Source: Labilithrix sp.
Lineage (GTDB): Bacteria; Myxococcota_A; Polyangia; Polyangiales; Polyangiaceae
Assembly (NCBI GenBank): GCA_019637155.1
Contig: JAHBWE010000011.1
Coordinates: 1-64,000, forward strand
Length of the DNA stretch: 64,000 nt
Direction of reading: 5' to 3'
Below are positions 24,737 to 33,172 of this stretch, one piece after another. Below the pieces are notes generated by a model. The model worked only from the letters and a program-made list of their open reading frames with translations, was not told where the DNA came from and did no database searches. Position numbers and translations under genes: made by a program. Numbering within the stretch: the stretch's first letter is position 1; each line of letters begins with the position of its first letter.

Positions 24737-25186
24737 ATGAAGTCCCCCCTCGCTACGCTGAAGGACAAGTTCGGCGACAAGGCGAAGCTCGTCGCCGAGC
24801 TCGAGACCTTCACCAAGAGCGACGACCTCTGGGTCGGCCGCCTCAACGAGAACAAGGGCCTCGCCCACGTCTCGAACGCGAAGCTCCTCCGCCTCCACGC
24901 CACGTTCACGACGGTGAAGGAGAAGTTCGGCACCCGCGCGAAGCTCATCGAGGCGATCGCCGAGGTCGAGAAGCGCACGAAGGACGAGGGCTTCAAGGCG
25001 CGCCTCGGCAAGTTCCCGGTCCCGCGTCTCTGGGACATGTACCAGTCGGCCTCGAAGCGCGCGAAGGCGGCGGCGGCGCCCCCGAAGAAGAAGGTGGCGA
25101 AGCCGGTCGCGGCGCCGAAGAAGGCGGCGGCCGCGGCTCCGGCGAAGAAGAAGGCCGCGGCGGCGAAGAAGAAGAAGAAGAAGTAG
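24737..25186 (+). CDS. Lysine-rich histone-H1-like protein
   Basis: 149 residues from the ATG at 24737, preceded by a perfect AAGGAGA ribosome site. Residues 1-104 form a small helical domain with an internal duplication (LKDKFGDKAKLVAE at 8-21, VKEKFGTRAKLIEA at 60-73). Residues 105-149 are an Ala/Lys/Pro tail (PPKKKVAKP, APAKKKAAA, six terminal lysines) like eukaryotic H1 and bacterial H1 mimics. It probably binds DNA through the tail; the duplicated domain is not one I recognise. The strong ribosome site suggests an abundant protein. It is 7 bp ahead of the DUF2505 gene. Confidence 0.75.
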   Translation: MKSPLATLKDKFGDKAKLVAELETFTKSDDLWVGRLNENKGLAHVSNAKLLRLHATFTTVKEKFGTRAKLIEAIAEVEKRTKDEGFKARLGKFPVPRLWDMYQSASKRAKAAAAPPKKKVAKPVAAPKKAAAAAPAKKKAAAAKKKKKK

Positions 25187-25193
25187 GACCGCC

Positions 25194-25706
25194 ATGCCCG
25201 AGATCACCCTCCGTCACGAGATCGACACGGACGAGGACACGTTCTGGTCGAAGATCGTCCTCAGCGAAGACTTCAACAAGAAGCTCTACGAGGGAGCGCT
25301 CAAGTTCCCGGCCTGGACGCTCCTCGAGCAGAAGGAAGACGACGCGAAGGTCACGCGTCGCGTGAAGGTCGATCCCGCGACGGGGGATCTCCCGGGCCCG
25401 CTCAAGAAGGCGATGGGCGACGGCAAGCTCTCCTACGTCGAGGAGGGCACCTTCGACAAGAAGGCGAAGCGCTACTCGTTCAAGGTCCAGCCGAGCATGC
25501 TGCCGGACAAGACGAAGGTGAGCGGCGAGCTGTGGGCCGAGAAGATCGGCGACAAGAAGATCCGCCGCATGTGCACGATCCGCGTCGAGGTGAAGGTCAT
25601 GCTCATCGGCGGCATGATCGAAGAGCGGATCATGGGCGACCTCAAGAAGTCGTACGACGACAGCACCGCCGCCACGAACGCGTACATCAAAGAGCACGGG
25701 CTCTGA
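25194..25706 (+). CDS. DUF2505 (START-like) protein
   Basis: 170 residues from the ATG at 25194. The sequence ITLRHEIDTDEDTFWSKIV, then a strand-rich core (KVTRRVKVDP, GKLSYVEEGTFDKKAKRYSF) and a C-terminal long helix (GGMIEERIMGDLKKSYDDST) fit the SRPBCC/START helix-grip fold of DUF2505. These proteins bind hydrophobic ligands; the ligand is unknown. No signal peptide, so cytosolic. It follows the histone-like gene by 7 bp and is probably co-transcribed. It ends 1 bp before the opposite glycosyltransferase stop. Confidence 0.82.
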   Translation: MPEITLRHEIDTDEDTFWSKIVLSEDFNKKLYEGALKFPAWTLLEQKEDDAKVTRRVKVDPATGDLPGPLKKAMGDGKLSYVEEGTFDKKAKRYSFKVQPSMLPDKTKVSGELWAEKIGDKKIRRMCTIRVEVKVMLIGGMIEERIMGDLKKSYDDSTAATNAYIKEHGL

Positions 25707-25707
25707 T

Positions 25708-26778
25708 TCACGCCGGACGGGGGCGGTAGCGCTCCAGCAGCGCGTCCTGCTGCACGAAGATGCTCGGCCGCGCGCCGGGGGCGAGGACGCGCGGCGAGTC
25801 GATCCACGGGTTCAGCCGCAGCGCCTCGTCGCGCGCGCGCTCGTCGCCGGTGAGCGCGAACAGGTTCAAATGATGGCTCGCGACGGCGGGGGACTCCGCG
25901 ATCGCCGCGCGCGTCGTCGCGATCGCGTCCTCGACGCGGCCCTGCCGGTCCTCGACGTCGGCGAGCACGGCCCACGCGGAGTCGCGGCCGCGGAACACGT
26001 CGCTCGCGAGACCGAGCGCGCGGCGCGCGAGCCGCTCGGCCTCGTCGAAGCGGGCGCGGGCGCGGTGGTGCTGCGCGCGGAAGAGGCTCGCGATCGGCTC
26101 GATGCGCGGATCGCTCGCGAGCGCGGCGGCGAGCTCGGCGTCGGCGGCGCGGTCGTCTTCGAGCGCGAAGAGCTCCAGCGCGTAGAAGCAGCGGAGGATC
26201 GGCGGCGCGCCCGGGAGCCCCCGCTGCGCCTCGAGGCGGCGGCGCATGTCCGCGCGCTTCGCGGCGTGGTCGCGATCGAGCAGCGCGTCGAGGTGGTGGA
26301 GGGCGCCGTGCGCGGCGAGCGCGACGCGGCCGCCGGCGCGCGCGATCGCGGGCGCGACCGCGGCGTGGGCGGTGCTCGCGAAGTAGCGGACGTCGGGCGC
26401 GCGGCGGAAGAGGCGCACGAGGCGCGTCGACGCCCAGCGGCCGCCGCCGATCCAGTCGTAGCGCTCGAGCGCGAAGCCTCCCACTTCGCTGCCGGCGCGC
26501 TCCACGAGCGGCCGCACGTCGGTCGTGAGGCGCTCGTCGGCGTCGATGACGAGGATCCACTCCGCCGTCGCGGCCTCGAGGTACGCGTTCCGTGCGAGCT
26601 CGTGGCTCTTCGCGTCGCTCGCGACGATGCGCGCGCCCTCGCTCCGCGCCACCGCGACGGTGTCGTCGGTCGAGCCGTCGTCGACGAGCAACACCTCGCC
26701 TGCGCTCTCTCGCACGCTCGCGATGCACTCGGGCAAGAGCGCGGCCGCGTCGCGCGCGACGATGCACGCCGCGATCAT
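25708..26778 (-). CDS. Family 2 glycosyltransferase with TPR-like C-terminus
   Basis: 356 residues. GT2 motifs are clear: MIAACIVARDAAALL, LLVDDGSTDDTV (nucleotide-binding Asp) and LVIDADERL (DxD-type metal site). After about residue 190 the sequence changes to helical repeats (EAERLARRALGLASDVFRG, ADVEDRQGRVEDAIATTRAA), i.e. TPR-like. No membrane segment, so it likely works on the cytosolic face. The acceptor is unknown. Its ATG overlaps the stop of a short upstream frame (ATGA), see the remnant at 26775-26977. Confidence 0.82.
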   Translation of the reverse strand: MIAACIVARDAAALLPECIASVRESAGEVLLVDDGSTDDTVAVARSEGARIVASDAKSHELARNAYLEAATAEWILVIDADERLTTDVRPLVERAGSEVGGFALERYDWIGGGRWASTRLVRLFRRAPDVRYFASTAHAAVAPAIARAGGRVALAAHGALHHLDALLDRDHAAKRADMRRRLEAQRGLPGAPPILRCFYALELFALEDDRAADAELAAALASDPRIEPIASLFRAQHHRARARFDEAERLARRALGLASDVFRGRDSAWAVLADVEDRQGRVEDAIATTRAAIAESPAVASHHLNLFALTGDERARDEALRLNPWIDSPRVLAPGARPSIFVQQDALLERYRPRPA

Positions 26779-26977
26779 TCCATCCCGGCGCGTCGGGCGA
26801 GCGCGCTCGTGAGCTGGCTGCGGTCCTCGACTCCGAGCTTCGTCCGCGGATGGACGGGCGAGGCGGTCGACTTCCTCGCGACGAACACGTTCGTCGGCGT
26901 GTCGCGCTGCTGGCAGACGTTCCCGCGTCCCGCGGCCGGCTCGTGTCCCGACCCGCCGCCGTGCCCGAAGTGACGGG
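26775..26977 (-). pseudogene. Possible remnant of a LuxR-type helix-turn-helix
   Basis: The 199 bp between the glycosyltransferase and the small lipoprotein encode, in one minus-strand frame, an end reading HPRTKLGVEDRSQLTSALARR, which resembles the last helices of a LuxR-type DNA-binding domain (KLGVxxRxQL). It stops in an ATGA overlap with the glycosyltransferase start. Upstream of this stretch no receiver or start codon is convincing, so it is either a decayed gene or coincidence. Confidence 0.25.
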
Positions 26978-27361
26978 TCACGGACAGGTCGACGCGACCT
27001 CGTAGAGGTTCTTCGCGAGGGCGGCGTTGGCCTGGTCTTCGCTGGTGCAGTTGGCGTATTGCGTCCGGTACGCGTACACCGCCTTGCGGCAGTCGCAGGT
27101 CGTGCAGATCTTCGCCTTGCCCGCGTCGGTGAGGGTCGGGCTGGCGGGGTCCGTGGCGTCGAGCTCCGCGTCGACGACGCCGCAGGTGGACTTGACGTTC
27201 GCGAACGCCGCCTCCGCCGCGCTCGACTCCGGGCAGCCGCTCGGCGACGTCCCGAGCTCGGGTGTACACTGCACGCTTCCGTCGCCCGCGTCCTCGGCGT
27301 CGGAGCCGGCGCACGCCGCGACGACGGCGAAGAAGACGAAGAACGAGGAGCGGCGGATCAT
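26978..27361 (-). CDS. Small Cys-rich lipoprotein
   Basis: 127 residues with signal MIRRSSFFVFFAVVAAC (Cys17). The mature part is short and contains seven further cysteines in CTPELGTSPSGCPE, STCGVVD, ICTTCDCRKAV and ANCTSED, ending ASTCP; paired disulfides outside the cytoplasm are likely. A helical pattern (EAAFANVKS, ANAALAKNLYE) separates the Cys clusters. No family recognised. Upstream by 21 bp lies the frameshifted gene; they may share a transcript. Confidence 0.7.
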   Translation of the reverse strand: MIRRSSFFVFFAVVAACAGSDAEDAGDGSVQCTPELGTSPSGCPESSAAEAAFANVKSTCGVVDAELDATDPASPTLTDAGKAKICTTCDCRKAVYAYRTQYANCTSEDQANAALAKNLYEVASTCP

Positions 27362-27382
27362 GCGCTCGCCAGCCTACGGCCT

Positions 27383-28308
27383 TCACACCTCGGTCGCGAG
27401 CTTCTTCAGCGCGGCGTCGAGCGCCGGGCCGCCTCCGAAGACGCGACGTCGATCCCAGTCGCTCGCGTAGCGCTCCGCGGTCATGAACGCGTCCTCCTTC
27501 TTCTCTGGGCTCGCGAGCGCGAGGGTGGCGGTGACGAGGAGCTCTTGCGCGCCTCGCTCGGCGGCTTCGTCGCGGAGAAGAAGTACGCGGCGGTCTCCAG
27601 CGTGGCGACGGAGTCGAAGAACGGAAGCGCGTAGCGCTCGGTCTCGTCCGCGAACGCGGCGCCGGTGCTCGTAGCCTCCGACCACGGCTCGCCCGGGATC
27701 CAGCCGCGGAAGTGGAGGTACTCGAGGCCCATCATCGGGACCGGGAGCTTCGGCTCACCGAGCGCGCGCCTGACGGCGGCGAGCGCGTCGGTGTGCGCGA
27801 AGCCGACGTCGACGCGAACGGCGCGCGTGGCGAGGTTGAGCCCGACCTCCTGGTGGACGCCGCCCTTCGACATGCGCCCCCAGCGGTTCGGTCCCACCGG
27901 CGCGAAGCCGTGGGCGGCGAGCTTCGGCGCGAGCTCCTCGGTGAAGAGCGCGACGGCATCCTTGGGCTTCGGCTTCTTCGGTGGCGCCTTCGGGAGCGGG
28001 TCCTTCGCGCGGCGCAGCGTCTTCGCCTGCGGATCGTAGACGTCGAGGTCGTGCTTCTTCGCGAGGACGGCGACGGCGTGCGCGACCTCGCCGGCGCGCG
28101 AGAACGACACGTTCATGACGACGTGCCGGTCGGTGTGCTCGATCGCGGCGGCGAACGGGCTCTCGTCCTCGTCGTCGTCGAGCTCGGGGAACTGCTCCGT
28201 GAGCGCGGCGTAGAACGCGGCGGGGCGCTCCGAGGCCTCGAGCGGGGGAGGCGCGGCCGCGTCGTCGATCGCCTTCGTCGCGCGGAACACCACGAGGTCG
28301 AAGCTCAT
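27383..28308 (-). pseudogene. Frameshifted gene of unknown function, downstream partner of the GNAT-FAD oxidase
   Basis: The start ATG at 28308 overlaps the stop of the preceding oxidase gene (ATGA). The first frame runs MSFDLVVFRATKAIDDAA to AYFFSATKPPSEAR, then turns into Ser/Arg junk ending at 27481. From about 27550 the sensible sequence continues in another frame: ELLVTATLALASPEKKEDAF, then TAERYASDWDRRRVFGGG, to LDAALKKLATEV at 27383. A single missing base near 27546-27552 explains this. Intact, the product would be about 308 residues with two similar halves (an N-terminal VVMNVSFSRAGEVAHAVAVL part and EVGLNLATRAVRVDVGFAH). Either a real disruption or an assembly error. Confidence 0.65.
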
Positions 28309-30182
28309 GCTCCCCAGCTTACGTACGGAGACGTGAGGACGTTCGCGGGATCGGCGAGCCGCTTCGCGACGAGCGCCTTCTCGTAGTCGGCGCCGAGGTG
28401 CGCGCGGAGATCGGGCGCGCCGCCCTGGAGCGTCGGCGCGCCGCCGAGGCGACGGGCCTCCGCGACGAGCGCATCGCGCAGGTGCTTCGACGCTCCGTGC
28501 GTGAGGGTGAGCGCGAAGACGAGCTCGCCCGGCGCGACGCGCGGGATGAAGAGGCCCGGTCGATCGGCGTGCTCGAGGAAGGGATGGATGAAGACCGAGT
28601 CGTCGTCGAGGTCCACGCTCGCGCGGACGTGCGCGACGAGCGGGACGAGCGCGGCGCGCGGCACGATGACCTGGACGACGAGGCCGCCGTTCGTCTCGCG
28701 CGGGAGCGCGCGGACGTGGGCCGGCAGCGCGACGTCGCCGTCGCCGCTCCGGCGGAGGACGAAGCCGGTCGCCGTCACGCGCGCCGACGCCGCCACGGGT
28801 CGCGCGTCGAACGCGGCGAGCACGCTCGCGAGGTCGTCGTGCGGCGTGGGGCGGCCCGGCTCGAAGGTCACCGCGCGCGGCGTCTGCCGGAGCACCGCGC
28901 GCGCGATCACGCCGAACTGCCCGTAGCCTCCGAGGGCCGCGTCGAAGAGCCAACCGGCCTGGTCGCGATCGCACCAGACCTTGCGGCCGTCGCCGGTCAC
29001 GACGAGGAGCGACGTCACGTGATCGATCGCCAGGCCTGCCTGCGGCGATCCGATCCCGATCCCGAGGCTCGAGAGCGTCCCGCCGATCGACGCGTCGGCG
29101 ATCGTCGGTACTACGACCGGAAGCCGCGCGCTCACGTCGGCCAGCGCGCGCCACGTGCAGCCGCCTTCCACGCTCACGCCGGAGTCCTGCGGCTCGATGC
29201 GGGTGAGGTCCTCGGTCGAGACGACGACGTCGTCGCCGAGCGACTGACCGGCGTGGCTCATGCCCCGGCCGCGGACGGTGACGCGCCGCTCCTCGCGCGT
29301 GGCCCACGCGAGGATCGCCGCGAGCTCGTCGATCGACGACGGCCGCGCCACCGCGCGGGGCATGAGACGGAAGACCCCGCCGTAGTCGCGGCCGTCTTCC
29401 GCCGCCGGCGCCTCGAGCGCGGGCACGTCTCGCGGGGTCGTCGTCGCGCTCGCGGCGCGCGCGAAGGGTCGCGTCATCGAGACGTATTGCAGCTTGTGCG
29501 TCGCGAGCTCGGGGCGCTTGGGCGCGCAGTCGCACGCGTAGCGGCGGTTGAAGACGTCGTGCGGGAGGTCGGCGGTGCGCTCGGCGCTCGGCGGCAGGAA
29601 GACGTCCAGCTTCGGATCGTGCACGAAGCCGAGGCCGGCGAGGCCTGGATGCCACGGCGGATCGGCGCGGACCCAGAGGCCTTCTCCGGCGAAGAGGTGG
29701 CGGAAGCGCGAGACGATCGCCTCGACCATCCGCCGGCCGAGGCGCGCGCGGCGGAGCTCGTGGCGGACGCTGACGTTCACGACGTGGTGATGGCGCGGCG
29801 GCTTGAAGCCGGGGTGCTCGGACTCGTCGACGTTGATGACGTGGCGATCGACGGTGAGGATGACGCGGTCGCTCTTCGCGACGTGGATCGTACCGACGAT
29901 CGCGCGATCGAGGACGAGCGCGAAGCGATGCCCCGTCTTCGCCCAGAGCGTGCGGACCTTCTCCGGCGAGATGTAGTTTCGCTCGATGTCGCGCACGAGC
30001 CAGCTCGGGAGGTGGCCGCCCCTCTCCGCGCGCGCGTCCTGGATCGATCGCATGAGCAGGCGCGACACGCCCTCCGCGATCCCCGGCGCGTCGGCGTCGA
30101 CGATCCCGAGATCGAGCGCGCCGAGCGGTGAGTCGAGGCGGACCGCCTCCCCGATGAACGCCTCGCGCGGATCGAACGGCAT
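28305..30182 (-). CDS. Fusion of a GNAT-type acetyltransferase domain and an FAD-linked oxidase
   Basis: 625 residues. About residues 1-225 look like a GNAT domain (ALVLDRAIVGTIHV; VNVSVRHELRRARLGRRMVE as the acetyl-CoA motif; GLGFVHDPKLDVF). About 260-620 is a PCMH-type FAD-binding oxidase: RPSSIDELAAILAWAT, VRGRGMSHAGQSLGDDVVVS (FAD pyrophosphate loop), GIGSPQAGLAIDHV and a C-terminal VLTSPYVSWGA. The loop has Met before SH where covalent-flavin relatives carry His in GRGHS, so flavin attachment may differ. Substrate unknown. It is cytosolic and coupled by ATGA to the gene at 28308. Confidence 0.75.
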   Translation of the reverse strand: MPFDPREAFIGEAVRLDSPLGALDLGIVDADAPGIAEGVSRLLMRSIQDARAERGGHLPSWLVRDIERNYISPEKVRTLWAKTGHRFALVLDRAIVGTIHVAKSDRVILTVDRHVINVDESEHPGFKPPRHHHVVNVSVRHELRRARLGRRMVEAIVSRFRHLFAGEGLWVRADPPWHPGLAGLGFVHDPKLDVFLPPSAERTADLPHDVFNRRYACDCAPKRPELATHKLQYVSMTRPFARAASATTTPRDVPALEAPAAEDGRDYGGVFRLMPRAVARPSSIDELAAILAWATREERRVTVRGRGMSHAGQSLGDDVVVSTEDLTRIEPQDSGVSVEGGCTWRALADVSARLPVVVPTIADASIGGTLSSLGIGIGSPQAGLAIDHVTSLLVVTGDGRKVWCDRDQAGWLFDAALGGYGQFGVIARAVLRQTPRAVTFEPGRPTPHDDLASVLAAFDARPVAASARVTATGFVLRRSGDGDVALPAHVRALPRETNGGLVVQVIVPRAALVPLVAHVRASVDLDDDSVFIHPFLEHADRPGLFIPRVAPGELVFALTLTHGASKHLRDALVAEARRLGGAPTLQGGAPDLRAHLGADYEKALVAKRLADPANVLTSPYVSWGA

Positions 30183-30338
30183 GCCACGCCGAGCCTACGG
30201 CCAATCCGTCGGGGCCTCACCGAGGTCCTCCTCGGTGACTCCGGGTTCTGATGCGATTTCGCCATGTTGGCGCGGTTTACGCATCTTTACCCGGCGGGGT
30301 GGAGCAAAGGGGCGTCTCGTCACGTCATAGTTTCCACC

Positions 30339-31232
30339 ATGAAGCTGCATTCTCTCGCCCTCGCTTCCGTCATCGCCGTCTCGAGCTTCGCCGTCGCCTG
30401 CGGCGGCACCGTGGAAACGCCGCAGACGCAGGCGAGCGCCGCCACGAAGGCGCCGGTCGCCCAGAACACGCACGGCGCGGTGAAGCTCGTCGGCGACGCG
30501 CTCGGCGAGGTCGCGCTGCGCCCCGAGCAGCGCGCGGAGATCGAGAAGCTCGCCGCGGACGCGGAGGCGCGGCATCAGCCGATGGCCGAGGGCAAGAAGG
30601 AGCTGCTGGTCGCGTTCGCGGATCAGGTCGAGAGCGGCGCGATCGATCGCGGCGCGCTCCAGCCGAAGATCGACAAAGTGACGAGCGACGGCGCGAAGGC
30701 ACGGACGGAGGACCGCGCCGCGCTCGTGAAGCTCCACGACATCCTCGACAAGCAGCAGCGCAACGACTTCGCCGACGCGCTCGAGCGCCAGGTGAAGGGC
30801 AAGCGCGGCGAGCTCCACGTCCGCGGCGGCGGAGAGCGCGGCTTCGGCCCGCTCCACAAGCTCGCGTCGGACTTGAACCTCACCGACGAGCAGAAGACGA
30901 AGATCAAGGACGCGCTGAAGGAGTCCTTCAAGGAGGGCATGAAGGAGGCGCGCGAGCACCACCGCGGCGGCCCGCGCCGCGGCCCGCACGGCGGCGGCAA
31001 GCACGGCGGCGGCAAGCACGGTCCGCGCGGCAACCCGATCGAGGCGTTCCGCGAGGACAAGCTCGAGCTCCCGGGCGCGCCGCCGGGCCCGCCGCCCGGC
31101 GCCTTCGGCGACCACATGCTGAAGACGGCGGAGAAGATCCTCCCGATCCTCACGCCCGAGCAGCGCAAGCTCGCCGCCGACAAGCTCCGCACCCTCGCCA
31201 CCGAAGGCAACGCCGCGCTCATCGTTCACTGA
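30339..31232 (+). CDS. Spy/CpxP-like periplasmic lipoprotein
   Basis: 297 residues from the ATG at 30339; MKLHSLALASVIAVSSFAVAC gives lipobox Cys21. Helical blocks contain LTxxQ-type motifs typical of Spy/CpxP chaperones: LRPEQRAEIEKLA, LNLTDEQKTKIKDALKESF and LTPEQRKLAADKL. Between them lies a His/Gly/Arg/Lys-rich loop (EHHRGGPRRGPHGGGKHGGG) that could bind metal or phosphate groups. A role in periplasmic protein folding or metal sensing is inferred from the family. It is 60 bp upstream of the CcmB gene in the same direction. Confidence 0.75.
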   Translation: MKLHSLALASVIAVSSFAVACGGTVETPQTQASAATKAPVAQNTHGAVKLVGDALGEVALRPEQRAEIEKLAADAEARHQPMAEGKKELLVAFADQVESGAIDRGALQPKIDKVTSDGAKARTEDRAALVKLHDILDKQQRNDFADALERQVKGKRGELHVRGGGERGFGPLHKLASDLNLTDEQKTKIKDALKESFKEGMKEAREHHRGGPRRGPHGGGKHGGGKHGPRGNPIEAFREDKLELPGAPPGPPPGAFGDHMLKTAEKILPILTPEQRKLAADKLRTLATEGNAALIVH

Positions 31233-31291
31233 CTCGCCCTCGGGCGTCGGTGCGTGCGCGCGTGCGGTGTTTGCTCTAACGTCGCGCGCGG

Positions 31292-32029
31292 ATGAAGCGG
31301 CTCGGTGTGGTCGGCGCGGCGTGGGAGGTCTGCAAGAAGGACGTCCGGATCGAGATGCGGACGCGCGAGGTCGTCGCGACGGCGGGGGTGTTCGCGATCA
31401 TGGTCGGAGTGCTCGCGAGCCTCGCCTACTTCGTGATGCCGAAGCTCAATCGCGCCACCGCGGCGGGGACGATCTGGATCGCGATCTTCTTCGCCGCGGT
31501 CCTCTCCTTCAGCCGCATCTGGCAGCGTGAGCGCGACGAGTCGGCGCTCACCGCGTTGCTCGTGTCGCCGATCCCGCGCGCGTCGATCTTCCTCGGCAAG
31601 TCGCTCGCGACCTTCGGGACGATCCTCGTCCTCGCGCTGCCGCTCGTCGCGTTGACGATGTTCCTCTTCGCGATCGACTTCTCGCCGCCCGACGACGCGA
31701 TGCGCGACCCGAACGCGGTCCTGGATCCGACGTCGACGCACGTCGCGGCGTTCGCGGCGCTCCTCGTCCTCGGCGCCGCCGCGCTCTCCCTCGTCGGCAC
31801 GCTCTTCGGCGTCATGACGGTCCGCACGCGCGCGCGCGACCTCGTCCTCGCGATCGTCCTCTTCCCGCTCCTCTCGCCCGCGCTCGTCTGCGGCGTCGCG
31901 GGCACGCGCAACGCGTTCGAGACCCAGTCCTTCGAGGACTACCGCGGCTTCGTCGCGCTGATGGCGCTCTTCGTCTTCGTCGGCACCTGCGTCGGCGTCG
32001 CGCTGTTCGGGTCTCTCGTCGAAGACTGA
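31292..32029 (+). CDS. ccmB: CcmB-like heme exporter ABC permease
   Basis: 245 residues with about six membrane helices. The KKDVRIEMRTREVV N-terminus, RIWQRERDESALTALLVSP loop and FPLLSPALVCGVAGTRN segment match CcmB, the permease of the CcmAB(C) ABC system for cytochrome c maturation. No ccmA, ccmC or ccmE lies nearby; their location would have to be elsewhere on the chromosome. The assignment rests on loop motifs rather than on neighbours, so a related ABC-2 type permease is possible. Confidence 0.75.
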   Translation: MKRLGVVGAAWEVCKKDVRIEMRTREVVATAGVFAIMVGVLASLAYFVMPKLNRATAAGTIWIAIFFAAVLSFSRIWQRERDESALTALLVSPIPRASIFLGKSLATFGTILVLALPLVALTMFLFAIDFSPPDDAMRDPNAVLDPTSTHVAAFAALLVLGAAALSLVGTLFGVMTVRTRARDLVLAIVLFPLLSPALVCGVAGTRNAFETQSFEDYRGFVALMALFVFVGTCVGVALFGSLVED

Positions 32030-32082
32030 GCTCCATGAAACCGTCGCTTGGACGGACGATGTGTGCGGGATATGTGAGCGCC

Positions 32083-32376
32083 ATGAAACACACTCACACT
32101 TGCCCGAAGTGCGCCGCTCGCAAGTTCCTCGTCCAGCCCGACTTCCACTTGCCGGACCACCGATCGCGTAACCGGGTCTTTCGACTCCCGGCGTTCTCGT
32201 TCGAGTTGTCTGACGAGGATCGCGAGACGCGTGGGGGCTTCGAGGCGTGGACATGCGCGTCTTGTGGCTTTACCGAGTGGTACGCGACCTCGCTCGACGC
32301 CGTCGACGCCTCCATGTCGCGTGGAAAGGTCCGCGTCCTCGACGCGTCCAGCCCGCAGGGGCCGATCTACCGCTGA
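32083..32376 (+). CDS. Small zinc-ribbon protein
   Basis: 97 residues from the ATG at 32083; an ATG at 32035 is in frame but would give a leader without coding character. Two CxxC pairs (TCPKCAARKF and WTCASCGFTEWY) 60 residues apart make a zinc ribbon. The middle (DHRSRNRVFRLPAFSFEL) is strand-like. It resembles small bacterial zinc-ribbon proteins with nucleic-acid or protein contacts; no function can be assigned. It is 53 bp past ccmB and 19 bp before the LamG gene. Confidence 0.7.
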   Translation: MKHTHTCPKCAARKFLVQPDFHLPDHRSRNRVFRLPAFSFELSDEDRETRGGFEAWTCASCGFTEWYATSLDAVDASMSRGKVRVLDASSPQGPIYR

Positions 32377-32395
32377 GGCGTGCTACGCTCGAGCC

Positions 32396-33172
32396 GTGCG
32401 TCGCTGGCTCGCTCTTGGTCTCGTCGCGCTCGCGTTTGCGGCCTGCCGCGCGGAGCCGACGAACGACTCCGGCATCCGTCGCAATCCGCCCATCGCGGCG
32501 GACGACGACGACGACCAGACCACACCTCTCTTCGACGCGGGCGCGCCGGACGCCGCCGACACCGGGCCCGCGCAGCCGGAGCCCTCGAAGGCGTGCCTCA
32601 CCGGCGACCTCGCGTTCTGCTTCACGTTCGAAGGGACGACGGACGACGTCTCGCCGAACGCGATCAAGCCCACCACCTCGACGAACATCACGTTCGCTCC
32701 CGGGAAGGAGAACCAGGCCGCGTCCTTCACCGCGACGAGCGCGCTTCGCTTCGATCCGAACCCGGTCTTCGAGCTCTCTACGAACGCGACGATCGAGGCG
32801 TGGATCAGGCGGCAGAACACCGGCGCCGACTCCGTCGTCCTCGACGTCGACGGGCGCTTCTCGCTCACGATCGACGCCGCCGCGAACGTGCTGTGCAAGT
32901 CCGGCGGCGGCGCGGTCACCGGCAACACCGTCGTCGCGCCCGAGGTCTGGGCGCACGTCGCGTGCGTCGTCGACAACGGGACGCTGCGCGTCTACCTGAA
33001 CGGCACCGAGATCGGATCCGGCCCCGGCGCGATCGGCTCCGCCCCCACGCTCGGCGCCGCGATCGGCGGGAACTCGCCCGACGGCGAGCCGTTCCTCGGA
33101 CTCATCGACTCGCTCCGCGTCTTCACCGTCGCGCGGACGCCGGCGCAGATCAGCGAGGCGGCGAAGCCGTGA
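32396..33172 (+). CDS. LamG-domain (concanavalin-like) lipoprotein
   Basis: 258 residues from a GTG at 32396, giving VRRWLALGLVALAFAAC with lipobox Cys17. An acidic linker (DDDDD, AGAPDAADTG) leads to a LamG/jelly-roll domain: FCFTFEGTTDDVSPNAI, ATIEAWIRRQNTGAD, WAHVACVVDNGTLRVYLNG and a terminal LIDSLRVFTVARTPAQI, the standard order of strands. It is probably a glycan-binding surface lipoprotein. The 3' end overlaps the opposite oxidoreductase gene by 23 bp. Confidence 0.82.
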   Translation: MRRWLALGLVALAFAACRAEPTNDSGIRRNPPIAADDDDDQTTPLFDAGAPDAADTGPAQPEPSKACLTGDLAFCFTFEGTTDDVSPNAIKPTTSTNITFAPGKENQAASFTATSALRFDPNPVFELSTNATIEAWIRRQNTGADSVVLDVDGRFSLTIDAAANVLCKSGGGAVTGNTVVAPEVWAHVACVVDNGTLRVYLNGTEIGSGPGAIGSAPTLGAAIGGNSPDGEPFLGLIDSLRVFTVARTPAQISEAAKP

